NCBI RefSeq assembly: GCF_001043975.1
Contig: NZ_LABY01000059.1
Location: 19,715-83,714, forward strand
Length of the DNA stretch: 64,000 nt
Direction: 5' to 3'
Source of the DNA: Methylobacterium variabile
Lineage (GTDB): Bacteria > Pseudomonadota > Alphaproteobacteria > Rhizobiales > Beijerinckiaceae
The notes beneath the pieces were generated by a model. The model was not told where the DNA came from. It did not search any database and worked only from the letters and a program-made list of their open reading frames with translations. A program made the position numbers and the translations under genes. Of this stretch, positions 9,702-22,493 are shown one piece after another (position 1 is the stretch's first letter; the number at the start of each line of letters is the position of its first letter).

Positions 9702-9786
9702 TGGTGCCCAGGAGAGGACTCGAACCTCCACGGCTTGCACCACTGGTACCTGAAACCAGCGCGTCTACCAATTCCGCCACCTGGGC
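9702..9786 (-). tRNA. tRNA-Leu (anticodon CAG), copy 1
   Basis: Read on the minus strand the 85 nt fold as a class II tRNA: acceptor GCCCAGG pairs with CCTGGGC, discriminator A and encoded CCA; anticodon stem CTGGT/ACCAG with loop TTCAGGT (anticodon CAG, codon CUG); an extended variable arm; and a T arm with TTCGAGT. CTG is the dominant Leu codon in DNA of this GC content. The mature sequence is identical to copy 2. Confidence 0.96.
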
Positions 9787-9820
9787 CCGAAGCGCTGCTG
9801 GGCAGCGCCGCGGTACGGGT

Positions 9821-9849
9821 CGTTTAGTCGGCGGCGGAGGCGGCGTCAA
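9821..9849 (-). promoter_or_regulatory. promoter of tRNA-Leu copy 1
   Basis: On the minus strand TTGACG and TAAACG are separated by exactly 17 bp, followed by a GC-rich discriminator typical of stringently controlled stable-RNA promoters. The element is conserved in the second copy. Confidence 0.7.
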
Positions 9850-10182
9850 CGGGATTGAGCGGCGTCGGCAGAGGATGTGCACTGAGGGCGCGAGCAGGTG
9901 GGATCGCCGGACGCATGGCGACGACGCGGCGCGCAACCGGACCGCCCTTGAACCGCCAGCGGTCAGGGATCCAAGGTCCACTGCGCGGGTTCCGGGAGTC
10001 CGACGATGCCAGCGGCGCTGGGATTCGTGGAGGGCCGCATGCTCGGGCAGGGGAGAGGCAGCTGTCTTTGGGGTCTCGGCGCAGGCCTTGCCGCGCACCG
10101 GTCGCTCTCAGCCGTCGATCACGAACTCAGTCGTGTCAGGATTCACCGCATCGCGAGAAGCATCAACACCACTGAGAGGTGT

Positions 10183-10267
10183 TGGTGCCCAGGAGAGGAC
10201 TCGAACCTCCACGGCTTGCACCACTGGTACCTGAAACCAGCGCGTCTACCAATTCCGCCACCTGGGC
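10183..10267 (-). tRNA. tRNA-Leu (anticodon CAG), copy 2
   Basis: Base-for-base identical to copy 1 in the mature tRNA, including the encoded CCA. It lies downstream of leuC on the same strand, with its own promoter in between. Confidence 0.96.
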
Positions 10268-10301
10268 CCGAAGCGCTGCTGGGCAGCGCCGCGGTACGGG
10301 T

Positions 10302-10330
10302 CGTTTAGTCGGCGGCGGAGGCGGCGTCAA
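10302..10330 (-). promoter_or_regulatory. promoter of tRNA-Leu copy 2
   Basis: TTGACG-17 bp-TAAACG on the minus strand, identical to the element at copy 1, placed between the leuC stop and the tRNA. Confidence 0.7.
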
Positions 10331-10361
10331 CGCCGAACTCCGCCGCTCCGCGAAAAGGCCG

Positions 10362-11777
<1,416 letters not shown>

Positions 11778-11986
11778 CGGGGTGTGTGCCTTGTCACGAA
11801 GACCTGTCGGTAAGAGCCGGGTTCCGTGTCGGCTGGCCCCGGCGCATCGTCATGTAACCGTCTCATCGGCAGGCGGGTAGGGCCTGCGGCGCCGCAAGGG
11901 GATGCAGGGGCCGCAAGCGTGCGGGGACCGGTCCGTCGTCCTGTCCCGCGCCTCCGGGCGCGGCCGGTCGGGGGCGCGGCGTGTCG

Positions 11987-12877
11987 CTATTCCTTGACCG
12001 CCCCGGTCATAGCCGAGACGTAGTGCTCGACGAAGAACGAGTACAGGATCACCAGCGGCAGCGAGCCGACGAGCGCGCCCGCCATCAGCGAGCCCCAGCG
12101 GTAGATGTCGCCGTCGACGAACTCGCTCACCACCGCCACCGGCACGGTCTTGTTGTCGGTCGAGGACAGGAAGGTGAGGGCGTAGATGAACTCGTTCCAG
12201 CACAGGGTCAGCGAGAAGATGCCGGCGGAGATCAGCCCCGGCACCGCCAGCGGCAGGATGATCTTGACCAGGATCTGCCAGCGGCTCGCCCCGTCGATCA
12301 GCGCGCACTCCTCCAGCTCGTAGGGGATGGTCTTGAAGTACCCCATCAGCAGCCAGGTCGAGAACGGGATCAGGATGGTGGGGTAGACCAGCACCAGGGC
12401 GAAGGGCGAGTCGTAGAGCCCGTAGGCCTGGATGATGGTGGCGAGCGGGATGAACAGGATCGAGGGCGGCACCAGGTAGGCGAGGAAGATCGCCGCGCCG
12501 ACCGCGACCGCGCCCTTGTAGCGGATCCGCACGATCGCGTAGGCGGCGAGCACGCTGGCGAACAGCGACAGCACGGTCGCCGCCACCGAGATCATCATCG
12601 TGTTCCACAGCCACAACGGGTAGTGGGTCTGGAACAGGAGCTTCGAGATGTGCTTGAGCGTCGGCGAGACCACCCAGAACGGGTTGTAGGTCTCCATGTC
12701 GATGAGCTGCTCGTCCGGTTTGATGGCGGTGAGCGCCATCCAGTAGAACGGGAACAGCAGCACCACCAGGATGACGAAGAGCGGCAGGTAGACCGTGACG
12801 ACGCGCTTCGGCAGCGTGTCGAGATAGGCCATGCCCTCGTTGTTGTCGGTGGTGTCGGTGGTCGTGGTCGCGGCCAT
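11987..12877 (-). CDS. carbohydrate ABC transporter permease, MalG/UgpE type
   Basis: The 296-residue inner-membrane protein has six predicted helices. The cytoplasmic EAA loop EECALIDGASRWQILVKIIL lies at about residues 197-216, where the ATPase docks. It is the last gene of the four-gene transporter (ATPase, binding protein, permease 1, permease 2, all leftward) and begins 16 nt after permease 1. The hydrophilic N terminus is Thr/Asp-rich. Substrate is unknown; the CUT1 class handles oligosaccharides, polyols or glycerol phosphates. Confidence 0.92.
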   Translation of the reverse strand: MAATTTTDTTDNNEGMAYLDTLPKRVVTVYLPLFVILVVLLFPFYWMALTAIKPDEQLIDMETYNPFWVVSPTLKHISKLLFQTHYPLWLWNTMMISVAATVLSLFASVLAAYAIVRIRYKGAVAVGAAIFLAYLVPPSILFIPLATIIQAYGLYDSPFALVLVYPTILIPFSTWLLMGYFKTIPYELEECALIDGASRWQILVKIILPLAVPGLISAGIFSLTLCWNEFIYALTFLSSTDNKTVPVAVVSEFVDGDIYRWGSLMAGALVGSLPLVILYSFFVEHYVSAMTGAVKE

Positions 12878-12893
12878 CGTTGATGTTTCCTTC

Positions 12894-13838
12894 TCAGCCG
12901 GTCTGCCACTTGCGGTTCTGGAGGCCGAACCACGAGATCCCGATGGCGAAGATCAGGAACGGCACCATCGCGGTGGCGATCGCCGCACCCTCGCCGAGGT
13001 TCCCCGAGAGGATGCCGCGCTGGTAGGACAGGGTCGCCATCAGGTGGGTCGCGTTGACGGGACCGCCGCGGGTCATCGCCCAGATCAGCTGGAAGTCGGT
13101 GAAGGTGAACAGCACCGAGAAGGTCATCACCACGGCGATGATCGGGGTGAGCAGCGGCAGGGTGATGTGGCGGAAGTTCTGCCACGGCGTGGCGCCGTCG
13201 ATCGTCGCCGCCTCGTAGAGCGAGGGCGAGACGGTCTGCAGGCCGGCGAGCAGCGTGATGGCGATGAACGGCACGCCGCGCCAGATGTTAGCGAAGGTCA
13301 CGCAGATCCGCGCCATCGTCGGATCGCCGAGGAAGTCGATGTTGCGGTCGAGCAGGCCGAGATGGCGCAGCGACCACGAGATGATCGAGAACTGGCTGTC
13401 GAAGATCCACCAGAACGCCAGCGCCGAGAGCACCGTCGGCACGACGAACGGGATCAGCACGATCGAGCGGATCAGGGCCTTGAACGGCAGCCGCTTGTTG
13501 AGGAGCAGCGCCAGGTAGAGGCCGATCGCGAACTTCGCCACCGAGGCGAAGCCCGTATAGACCAGCGTGTTGAACACCGAGAGCCAGAAGACGCTGTCGT
13601 CCCACAGCCACTCGTAGTTCTCGAGCCCGACGAAGCTGCCGCCGCGCCCGATGCGGGTGTCGGTGAGCGAGAGCCAGATGCCCTTGCCGAGGGGATAGGC
13701 CAGGAACAGCAGCAGGATCGCGGCTGCCGGCAGCATGAACCAGAAGCCCAGCCATCCGCGGCTGGCCCGGAACCGGGCCCAGGCCGAGCCGGTCGTGGGC
13801 GCCGCCGAAGCGGGGCGGGCGAGGGCGATGTCGGCCAC
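12894..13838 (-). CDS. carbohydrate ABC transporter permease, MalF/UgpA type
   Basis: The 314-residue partner permease has a long N-terminal tail, six helices and an EAA loop (YEAATIDGATPWQNFRHITL). The frame is open further upstream, but a GTG preceded by GGAGGAGG at 6-nt spacing gives the start VADIALARPASAAPTTGSAW. It is co-transcribed with permease 2. A 357-bp gap separates it from the binding-protein gene upstream, and that gap holds a palindromic repeat element. Confidence 0.92.
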   Translation of the reverse strand: MADIALARPASAAPTTGSAWARFRASRGWLGFWFMLPAAAILLLFLAYPLGKGIWLSLTDTRIGRGGSFVGLENYEWLWDDSVFWLSVFNTLVYTGFASVAKFAIGLYLALLLNKRLPFKALIRSIVLIPFVVPTVLSALAFWWIFDSQFSIISWSLRHLGLLDRNIDFLGDPTMARICVTFANIWRGVPFIAITLLAGLQTVSPSLYEAATIDGATPWQNFRHITLPLLTPIIAVVMTFSVLFTFTDFQLIWAMTRGGPVNATHLMATLSYQRGILSGNLGEGAAIATAMVPFLIFAIGISWFGLQNRKWQTG

Positions 13839-13975
13839 GGGGAGCCTCCTCCGGGTGTTGTTTGTATCTTGCCCCTGCGGACGGGGGTCGAAAACGAAGG
13901 GCTTTAGGAACTGTAGAGCGTGCTCGACTGCGTGGGGACAGGATAGACGCTCATCGTCACGCTTCACCGAGTCAT

Positions 13976-14091
13976 CCCGGGGCAGCGCAGCGGAGCCCGG
14001 GATCCAGAATCGCAGGTGGTGCCCTGTCCCGGGACACCCGAGCGTCTGGGTGTGCCTTCGGCACTCCGGGCTCCGCTGCGCGGCCCCGGGG
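13976..14091. repeat. REP-like palindromic element between transporter genes
   Basis: Two 25-bp arms in inverted orientation (13977-14001 and 14066-14090 region) match at 24 of 25 positions; each contains GCGCAGCGGAGCCCGG or its complement. The 64-bp centre has smaller hairpins (CACCC/GGGTG and GTGC/GCAC). The TCATCCCGGG...CCCGGGATCCAGA flavour is that of dispersed extragenic palindromes known from alphaproteobacteria. It lies within the 357-bp gap 13839-14195, otherwise empty, and could stabilise or attenuate the mRNA downstream of the binding-protein gene. Confidence 0.75.
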
Positions 14092-14195
14092 TTGACGAGG
14101 AGGGTGCGAGATCCGTCGAGCCGAGTCCCACGCCCTCACGACGAACCCGAGCAGCGGCCCTGCCCCGCCGATGGAAGAGCAGGGGCGCCGGGCCG

Positions 14196-15506
14196 TCAGG
14201 CCGACCGGAAGATCCGCTGCGCCTGCCGCTCGGCGGTGCGGATCGCGCTCTTCAGGTCCTCGCGGCCGGTGCAGTAGGAGGCGAACATGTCGACGACGAC
14301 GAAGTCGGCGAGCACGGCGGCCACCTTCTCGCTCACCGGCGCGAGGCCGCCGGCGGCGAGGGTGCGGGTCGAGGCCTCGCCGAACACCTTGTTCTTCGGG
14401 TCGGCGGTCCAGATCGGGTTGTTGGAATAGGCCTTCAGCGGATGGCAGAGATAGCCCTGCGACGCCTCAAGCCAGGAATTGTAGTTCTGGGCCTCGAGCG
14501 CGAAGGCCATGAAGGCCTTACAGGCGTTCGGCGCCTTGGTGTAGGTGTAGGCCAGGATCGGGAAGGCGAGCTGGAACTCGGTCGGCTTGCCGGACTTGCC
14601 GACCGGATAGGCGGCGTGGTCCATGTCCGCCGCGATCTCCTTCTTCTCGTTCTTGGCCGCGGCGTAGATCGAGATGCCGTTGTTGGTGAGGTAGAGGTCG
14701 CCCGACAGGAACGCCTTGTTGTTGGACGAGTCGTTCCACGACACCGTGCCGGGCACGAAGGTCTCGTAGAGCGCCTTGACGTATTCGAGCGCCTTGGCGG
14801 TCTCCGGCGAGTTGATGACGATCTTCTCGTTCGCGTCGACCAGGTAGGCGTCGTGCGACCACAGCGCCCAGTGGATCCACGAGTTGGCGTCGCCGGTGGC
14901 GTGCCCCAGCGCGAAGCCGGCCGGGGTGTTGTTCTTCTTCATCGCCTTGCACAGCTCCAAGAAGCCGGCATGGTCTTCCGGGAACTTGGTGAAGCCGGCC
15001 TTGTTCATGGCCGAGATGCGGTAGTTGAGGTAGCCGCCGTTGAACGCCATCGGGATGGCGATCCACTCGCCCTTGACCTTGCCGTAGGCTTCCGCCGCGG
15101 GCAGCCAGCCGCCGTACTTCTTGCCGAGGTAGTCCGCGACGTCGCCGACCTTGAGGCATTTCGACGGGAACAGGGCCGGGAACGAGTACAGGCCCCAGAC
15201 CATGTCCGGCCCCTGGCCGGTATTGGCCGCGACCGAGGCCTTGGGCTGGATGTCGTCGAAGGACTCGCTCGTCACGCTCACCGGCACGCCGGTCGCCTTG
15301 GTGAAGGCGTCGACGAGGCGCATGAAAGCCTCGTCCTCGGAGGGGATGAAGCGCTTCCAGCGCAGGAGCTTGAGCGAGGCGCCCTGTTCGGGCTTCCACT
15401 GGTTCTCCTGCGCCCAGGCGCGGGCGAAGCCCTCCAGGCCGGCCGCGGAGGCGAGGCCGAGGGCGGCGCCCCCCTTGAGGATCTGGCGACGGTCGAAGGC
15501 TGACAT
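14196..15506 (-). CDS. ABC transporter substrate-binding protein (family 1), Tat-type signal
   Basis: The 436-residue periplasmic protein collects the substrate for the adjacent permeases. The chosen ATG gives an N terminus MSAFDRRQILKGGAALGLAS, a twin-arginine-like signal followed by a hydrophobic stretch and an Ala-rich cleavage site near AWAQ; the extra 18 codons upstream would bury it. The mature protein has the family 1 solute-binding fold pattern (e.g. GQGPDMVWGLYSFPALFPSK, GEWIAIPMAFNGGYLNYRIS). It lies 89 nt after the ATPase gene. Substrate not determinable from sequence by eye. Confidence 0.9.
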   Translation of the reverse strand: MSAFDRRQILKGGAALGLASAAGLEGFARAWAQENQWKPEQGASLKLLRWKRFIPSEDEAFMRLVDAFTKATGVPVSVTSESFDDIQPKASVAANTGQGPDMVWGLYSFPALFPSKCLKVGDVADYLGKKYGGWLPAAEAYGKVKGEWIAIPMAFNGGYLNYRISAMNKAGFTKFPEDHAGFLELCKAMKKNNTPAGFALGHATGDANSWIHWALWSHDAYLVDANEKIVINSPETAKALEYVKALYETFVPGTVSWNDSSNNKAFLSGDLYLTNNGISIYAAAKNEKKEIAADMDHAAYPVGKSGKPTEFQLAFPILAYTYTKAPNACKAFMAFALEAQNYNSWLEASQGYLCHPLKAYSNNPIWTADPKNKVFGEASTRTLAAGGLAPVSEKVAAVLADFVVVDMFASYCTGREDLKSAIRTAERQAQRIFRSA

Positions 15507-15595
15507 CGTGGCGTCTCTCCCGGGATGGTTTCGTGTCGTTGGGCAGTGTGGCCGGCCCACGGGACAGCGTCCCGCGGGCCGGCCGGAAACTTCGC

Positions 15596-16687
<1,092 letters not shown>

Positions 16688-16963
16688 CGGCTCCTCGTGT
16701 TCGTGTTCTAGTCAGGACAAGGCCGCGCGCGGCGCGCGGGCCGGAACGGCAGCGCTGCCACAGGCAGGCGACGAACACACGACAGGCGGGCCCTCGGTGG
16801 GGCGTCTGGCGCTCATGGGGGTGTTTCCTCAACCCGTAGAACGGGGCGGCCTGTCTTGCCGCCTCTCGTGTTGGCGGCCATCATCGGGCGCGCGGAGCGC
16901 AAGATCAAGCGCCTCCGCCATGCGCCCATCGTCGGATGCGCAAGAAACCACCGGGAGACAGGC

Positions 16964-17920
16964 TTGAAGTCCACAGACGTGCTGATCATGCGGCTGATGA
17001 TGCCGCTGGTGACCGACAGCCTGGAGAGGCTCTTCACCCTCCACCGCGGCGACAAGGCCGAGGACAAGGAGCGCTTCCTCGACGAGGTGGGCCCACGGAT
17101 TCGCGGCATGGCGGTGAGCCACGTCCACGTGAACGATGCGCTCCTCGACCGGCTGCCGAAGCTCGAGATCGTCGCCAATTTCGGCGTCGGCTACGACACG
17201 ATCGACGCCGCGGCCTGCGGGCGGCGCGGCGTGATGGTCACCAACACCCCGGACGTGCTGACGGACGAGGTGGCCGACCTCGCGGTCGGCCTGCTGCTCG
17301 CCACCGTGCGGCAGATCCCGCAGGTCGACCGCTACCTGCGCCAGGGCAAGTGGCTGGAGAAGCCCTATCCGCTCACCGGCACCCTGCGCGGGCGCACGGT
17401 CGGCATCCTCGGCCTCGGCCGCATCGGCCGGGCGATCGCCCACCGCCTCGTCGCCTTCGGGATGCCGATCGCCTATCACGGCCGCACCCGGCAGGCGGAC
17501 GTGCCCTACACCTACTATCCGTCGCTCCTCGAGATGGCGAAGGCCTGCGACGTGCTGATGGTGGTGGCGCCCGGCGGCCCCGAGACCAAGAACATGATCG
17601 GCCGCGAGGTGCTGGAAGCGCTGGGGCCCGAGGGCGTGCTGATCAACGTCGCCCGCGGCACCCTGGTGGACGAGGACGCGCTGGCCGCGGCGCTCGCCGA
17701 CGGCACGATCCAGAGCGCCGGCCTCGACGTCTTCGCCGACGAGCCGAAGGTTCCGGACGCCCTGATCGCCCAGGAGCACGCGGTCCTGTTGCCCCATGTC
17801 GGCTCGGCCTCGATTCACACGCGCAACGCAATGGGCCAGCTCGTCGTTGATAACCTGACCTCCTGGTTCCAGGGCAAGGGTCCGGTGACCCCCGTGGCCG
17901 AGACACCCTGGAAGGCCTGA
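16964..17920 (+). CDS. 2-hydroxyacid dehydrogenase (glyoxylate/hydroxypyruvate reductase-like)
   Basis: The D-isomer-specific dehydrogenase family reduces 2-keto acids such as hydroxypyruvate or glyoxylate with NAD(P)H. The 318-residue product has the dinucleotide motif GILGLGRIGRAIAHR, the catalytic Arg in NVARGTLVDE, the Glu in DVFADEP and the His in LLPHVGSAS. The start is placed at TTG (MKSTDVLIMRLMMP) behind GGGAGA; ATG codons further in would trim the first strand. It is divergent from the ABC operon, so it may act on a product of the imported substrate (inference). Confidence 0.88.
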   Translation: MKSTDVLIMRLMMPLVTDSLERLFTLHRGDKAEDKERFLDEVGPRIRGMAVSHVHVNDALLDRLPKLEIVANFGVGYDTIDAAACGRRGVMVTNTPDVLTDEVADLAVGLLLATVRQIPQVDRYLRQGKWLEKPYPLTGTLRGRTVGILGLGRIGRAIAHRLVAFGMPIAYHGRTRQADVPYTYYPSLLEMAKACDVLMVVAPGGPETKNMIGREVLEALGPEGVLINVARGTLVDEDALAAALADGTIQSAGLDVFADEPKVPDALIAQEHAVLLPHVGSASIHTRNAMGQLVVDNLTSWFQGKGPVTPVAETPWKA

Positions 17921-17940
17921 CCCTACGAGAGACCCGAGCC

Positions 17941-18693
17941 ATGTGCCTGCGCCGCCTCCTCCCCGTCCTCGGTCTGGCGATCTGGGCGGGGGGCGCGGCG
18001 GCGCAGGATCTAGGCCCGCCCCGCGAGGCCGCCGGGGCGGCCGGGCCGTGGGAACTGGCCCTCGACGGCAGCTTCCGCCGCTGCGGCCTGATGCTGGCGG
18101 CGGAGGCCGGCCCGGTCGGCCAGGCCCTGCGATTTCCGGCCGGCTGCCGGCGGGCGCTCCCGGTGGTCAACGGCATCGCGGGCTGGCGCCGGGAGGGCGA
18201 TCTGATCCAGTTCCTCGACCGGGAGGGCCAGCCGGTGCTGGCCTTCGCAGGCCCGGACGGCGAGGGCCCCCGCAGCGCCGAGGCCCCGAGCGGCGAGCGC
18301 TACAGCCTGGCCCAGGCCGGCGCGCGGCCGGCCGCCCCGGAGGCGCCGCTGGTGACGCCCGCGGCCCTGTCCTCCCCGCCGATCCCCCGCGACACCTGGG
18401 CCGGCGCCCCGGCGAGCGCGACCGCCGTCGCCGGCCTCTACACCCTCGACCGCTTCGTCGAGAAGGACGTCTGCCGGGTCGCGCTCAAGTCCGACGGCGC
18501 ACAGGTGCAGGAGGGCTGCCGCGACCCGGGCCTCGCCCTGTTCGACCCCACGGCCTGGCACTACGATGCCGGGCGCCTCGTTCTCGTCGCGCGGCGCGGC
18601 CACAGCGTCGAGCTGATCCCGGTGGGGGAGGGGCGCTGGCGCCGCGACCCGGAGATCGGGACGACCTTCGTGCTGCGCCGGGTGGAGCCGTGA
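17941..18693 (+). CDS. AprI/Inh-type metalloprotease inhibitor domain protein, two domains
   Basis: The 250-residue product has a signal sequence (MCLRRLLPVLGLAIWAGGAA) and two copies of a small beta-barrel pattern resembling the AprI/Inh inhibitor family: first GPWELALDGSFRRCGLML with Cys and a GWRREGDLIQFLDREG strand, then AGLYTLDRFVEKDVCRVALK with a second Cys pair. Single-domain members inhibit serralysin-type zinc proteases in the periplasm. Methylobacteria carry several with no cognate protease nearby, so the target here is unknown. It begins 20 nt after the dehydrogenase gene. Confidence 0.78.
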   Translation: MCLRRLLPVLGLAIWAGGAAAQDLGPPREAAGAAGPWELALDGSFRRCGLMLAAEAGPVGQALRFPAGCRRALPVVNGIAGWRREGDLIQFLDREGQPVLAFAGPDGEGPRSAEAPSGERYSLAQAGARPAAPEAPLVTPAALSSPPIPRDTWAGAPASATAVAGLYTLDRFVEKDVCRVALKSDGAQVQEGCRDPGLALFDPTAWHYDAGRLVLVARRGHSVELIPVGEGRWRRDPEIGTTFVLRRVEP

Positions 18694-18731
18694 GCGAGCG
18701 GCTGCTCCCGCCTCTCTCCGCACCCCGAGGA

Positions 18732-18748
18732 GGGCGCATCGCGCGCCC
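18732..18748. terminator. stem-loop between converging genes
   Basis: GGGCGC-ATCGC-GCGCCC forms a 6-bp stem directly before the stop codon of the minus-strand tRNA-synthetase-like gene and 38 bp after the plus-strand stop. No T run follows on either strand, so termination activity is uncertain. Confidence 0.35.
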
Positions 18749-20428
<1,680 letters not shown>

Positions 20429-20476
20429 GGGGGCGTCCCGTGCGGAGAGGGTGGACGCGCCGAACCCGTCGATACG

Positions 20477-20507
20477 AAAAAGCCCTCCCGCTCGGCACGG
20501 AAGGGCT
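20477..20507 (-). terminator. intrinsic terminator in the leader of the MetRS-like gene
   Basis: On the minus strand AGCCCTTCCG pairs with CGGGAGGGCT (10 bp, one G-U) around a 7-nt loop and is followed by TTTTTC. It lies between the leader frame (20545-20616) and the gene start (20428), oriented to stop transcription before the gene. The upstream segment CGGAGAGGG can pair with CCCTTCCG of the first arm, giving a possible antiterminator. Confidence 0.8.
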
Positions 20508-20544
20508 GGGTTCGGCGCTCTCGCCTGTCGCGCGCTGGCGCGCG

Positions 20545-20616
20545 TCACCCTCTCCGGCCGGACCTCGCGCGGTCGGGCCGGGTCATTCGCAGGGTGATGG
20601 CGAAGAACGGGCGCAT
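20545..20616 (-). CDS. candidate leader peptide (23 aa) of an attenuator
   Basis: A 23-codon frame, beginning MRPFFAITLRMTR and ending in Arg-rich sequence, precedes the terminator hairpin. A promoter (TTGATC-17 bp-TAGTTT) places the expected transcription start at or within a base or two of the ATG, so the peptide would be translated from a leaderless mRNA, as known for the trp leader of Sinorhizobium. The stop codon lies just after the segment able to pair with the terminator. It has tandem Phe codons and one internal Met, so the sensed amino acid is unclear. Confidence 0.5.
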   Translation of the reverse strand: MRPFFAITLRMTRPDRARSGRRG

Positions 20617-20622
20617 CAGGGA

Positions 20623-20651
20623 AAACTATCCTGCCGGCGGGGCGCGATCAA
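20623..20651 (-). promoter_or_regulatory. promoter of the leader/MetRS-like transcript
   Basis: On the minus strand TTGATC (20651-20646) and TAGTTT (20628-20623) are 17 bp apart. The predicted start near 20616 coincides with the leader peptide ATG. Confidence 0.5.
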
Positions 20652-20780
20652 GGAGGAGCCGGGCCCTTCGAGCGCCAGGTCTCTTCCCCGGCCGCGGCTG
20701 ATCCTTGCTGCGATCCTTGCCAGGCCACCGGCCGGTGTCGGACAACCCGGCGACGATTCCCGCCCGACCAGGATCTTGCC

Positions 20781-22271
20781 ATGCAGGCCTACCGCGCCCT
20801 CGAAGCCACCTTCGCCCGCATCAGCGCCCTCGAGGACGCCTCCGGCATCCTCGGCTGGGATGCCCAGACGCTGATGCCGGACGGGGCGGCGGAGGGGCGC
20901 GGCGACCAGATCGCGGTGCTGCGCGGCCTCGCCCACGACCTCCTGACCGATCCCGCCACCGCCGACCGCCTCGCCGCGGCCGCCGACGAGGACGGTCTCG
21001 ACGACTGGCAGCGGGCGAACCTCGCCGAGATGCGCCGCGCCTACATCCACGCCGCCGCGGTGCCGCGCGACCTCGTCGAGGCGAGTTCGCGGGCGGTGTC
21101 GCGGGCCGAGATGACTTGGCGCGAGGCCCGCCGCACGGCCGATTTCGCCCTCCTGAGGCCGGACCTCGCCGAGGTGCTGCGGCTCCAGCGCGAGATCGGC
21201 CGGGCGAAGGGAGAGCGCTTGAGCCTCTCCCCCTACGACGCGCTCCTCGACAGCTACGACCCGGGCCTGCGCCAGGCCGACATCGACCCGCTCTTCTCGG
21301 TGCTCGAGGCCGAGCTGCCGGACCTGATCGCCGCGGCGCGGGCGCGCCAGGAGGCGGCGGGACCCGCACCCGTGGCGGCGGGGCCGTTTCCGGTCGAGGC
21401 CCAGCGCCAGGTCGGGCTCGCCCTGATGCGGGCGGCGGGGTTCGACTTCGCCCGCGGCCGCCTCGACGTCAGCCTGCACCCGTTCTGCGGCGGTGCGACC
21501 GACGACGTGCGCATCACCACCCGATACGACGAGACCGACTTCGCCCGCGCCCTGATGGGCGTGCTGCACGAGACCGGCCACGCCCTCTACGAGCAGGGCC
21601 GCCCCGCCGCCTGGCGCCGCCAGCCCGTGGGCGCCGCCCGGGGCATGAGCCTGCACGAGAGCCAGTCGCTCACCCTGGAGATGCAGGCCGGCCGCAGCCG
21701 CGACTTCGTCGCCTACCTCGCACCGCTGGTGCGGGAGGCCTTCGGCGGCACCGGGCCGGCCTGGGAGGCCGACGCCCTCTACCGCAACTACACCCGGGTC
21801 GAGCCCGGCTTCATCCGGGTCGACGCCGACGAGGTGACGTACCCGGCCCACATCCTGCTGCGCTACCGCCTCGAGCGGGCGCTGATCCGGGGCGAGATGG
21901 AGATCGACGACCTGCCGGGGGCGTTCAACGACGGCATGCACCGGCTCCTCGGCCTCAGCGTGCCGGACGACGCCCGGGGCTGCCTGCAGGACATCCACTG
22001 GCCCGGCGGCGCCTGGGGCTACTTCCCGACCTACACCCTCGGGGCGATGATGGCCGCCCAGCTGTTCGAGGCCGCCTGCGCGGCGGAACCAGACCTGCGC
22101 CCCGGCCTCGCCCGGGGCGATTTCGCGCCGCTCGTCGGCTGGCTGCGCGCGAACGTGCACCAGAAGGGCAGCGCGCTCGGCACGCAGGAGATCCTGACGC
22201 TGGCGACCGGGCGGCCGCTCTCGGCCGACATCTTCCTCGGCCATCTGCGCCGGCGCTACCTCGATGCATGA
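20781..22271 (+). CDS. carboxypeptidase M32 (Taq/thermostable carboxypeptidase family)
   Basis: The 496-residue zinc metallocarboxypeptidase removes C-terminal residues in the cytoplasm. The catalytic HETGH is at 263-267, and the family-specific HESQS at 292-296 supplies the third zinc ligand. Other family motifs (GILGWDAQTLMP at 22-33, DVRITTRYDE at 242-251, WPGGAWGYFPTYTLG) are intact and the length is typical. It is divergent from the MetRS-like gene. No signal peptide. Confidence 0.96.
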   Translation: MQAYRALEATFARISALEDASGILGWDAQTLMPDGAAEGRGDQIAVLRGLAHDLLTDPATADRLAAAADEDGLDDWQRANLAEMRRAYIHAAAVPRDLVEASSRAVSRAEMTWREARRTADFALLRPDLAEVLRLQREIGRAKGERLSLSPYDALLDSYDPGLRQADIDPLFSVLEAELPDLIAAARARQEAAGPAPVAAGPFPVEAQRQVGLALMRAAGFDFARGRLDVSLHPFCGGATDDVRITTRYDETDFARALMGVLHETGHALYEQGRPAAWRRQPVGAARGMSLHESQSLTLEMQAGRSRDFVAYLAPLVREAFGGTGPAWEADALYRNYTRVEPGFIRVDADEVTYPAHILLRYRLERALIRGEMEIDDLPGAFNDGMHRLLGLSVPDDARGCLQDIHWPGGAWGYFPTYTLGAMMAAQLFEAACAAEPDLRPGLARGDFAPLVGWLRANVHQKGSALGTQEILTLATGRPLSADIFLGHLRRRYLDA

Positions 22272-22493
22272 AGTTCGACTTGAAGATTAGGAATAAATTG
22301 CTAATCAAAGATCTGTGCGGGGCGATAATAAGCAAATCTTCGCACCGATCTTCGCGCCTTCGCACAATTCAGCGGCAAATTGGTCGGAAAATACATGAAT
22401 TCGTCATATTGATGCTTAGACGGCTTCATTTAAGGCCGCGTAAGGTTCTGTCGTCGTAGAGGCGCGGCATCAGAACAATTCCCGGTGCGTCCC
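22272..22493. other. AT-rich intergenic region before the chemoreceptor gene
   Basis: This gap of 222 bp is visibly richer in A+T than its flanks (e.g. AGATTAGGAATAAATTGC near 22286). It should carry the chemoreceptor promoter, but no clear sigma-factor consensus was found. Confidence 0.5.

Larger units (their letters stand above)
9679..9851. repeat. tandem duplication unit 1 containing tRNA-Leu and its promoter
   Basis: About 173 bp here are almost identical to 10160-10332, 481 bp away. The unit includes a 3' hairpin (AACACC...GGTGTT), the tRNA and the promoter; differences seen are two changes in the hairpin loop region. The 308 bp between the units (9852-10159) contain no gene I can support. 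Confidence 0.9.
10160..10332. repeat. tandem duplication unit 2 containing tRNA-Leu and its promoter
   Basis: Second copy of the 9679-9851 unit. It ends 29 bp from the leuC stop codon, so the duplicated promoter sits directly behind leuC. Confidence 0.9.

Noticed and set aside
11946..11963. CCGCGCC/GGCGCGG hairpin after the last permease gene
   Set aside because: Seven-bp GC stem with no T run; such hairpins are expected by chance at this GC content.
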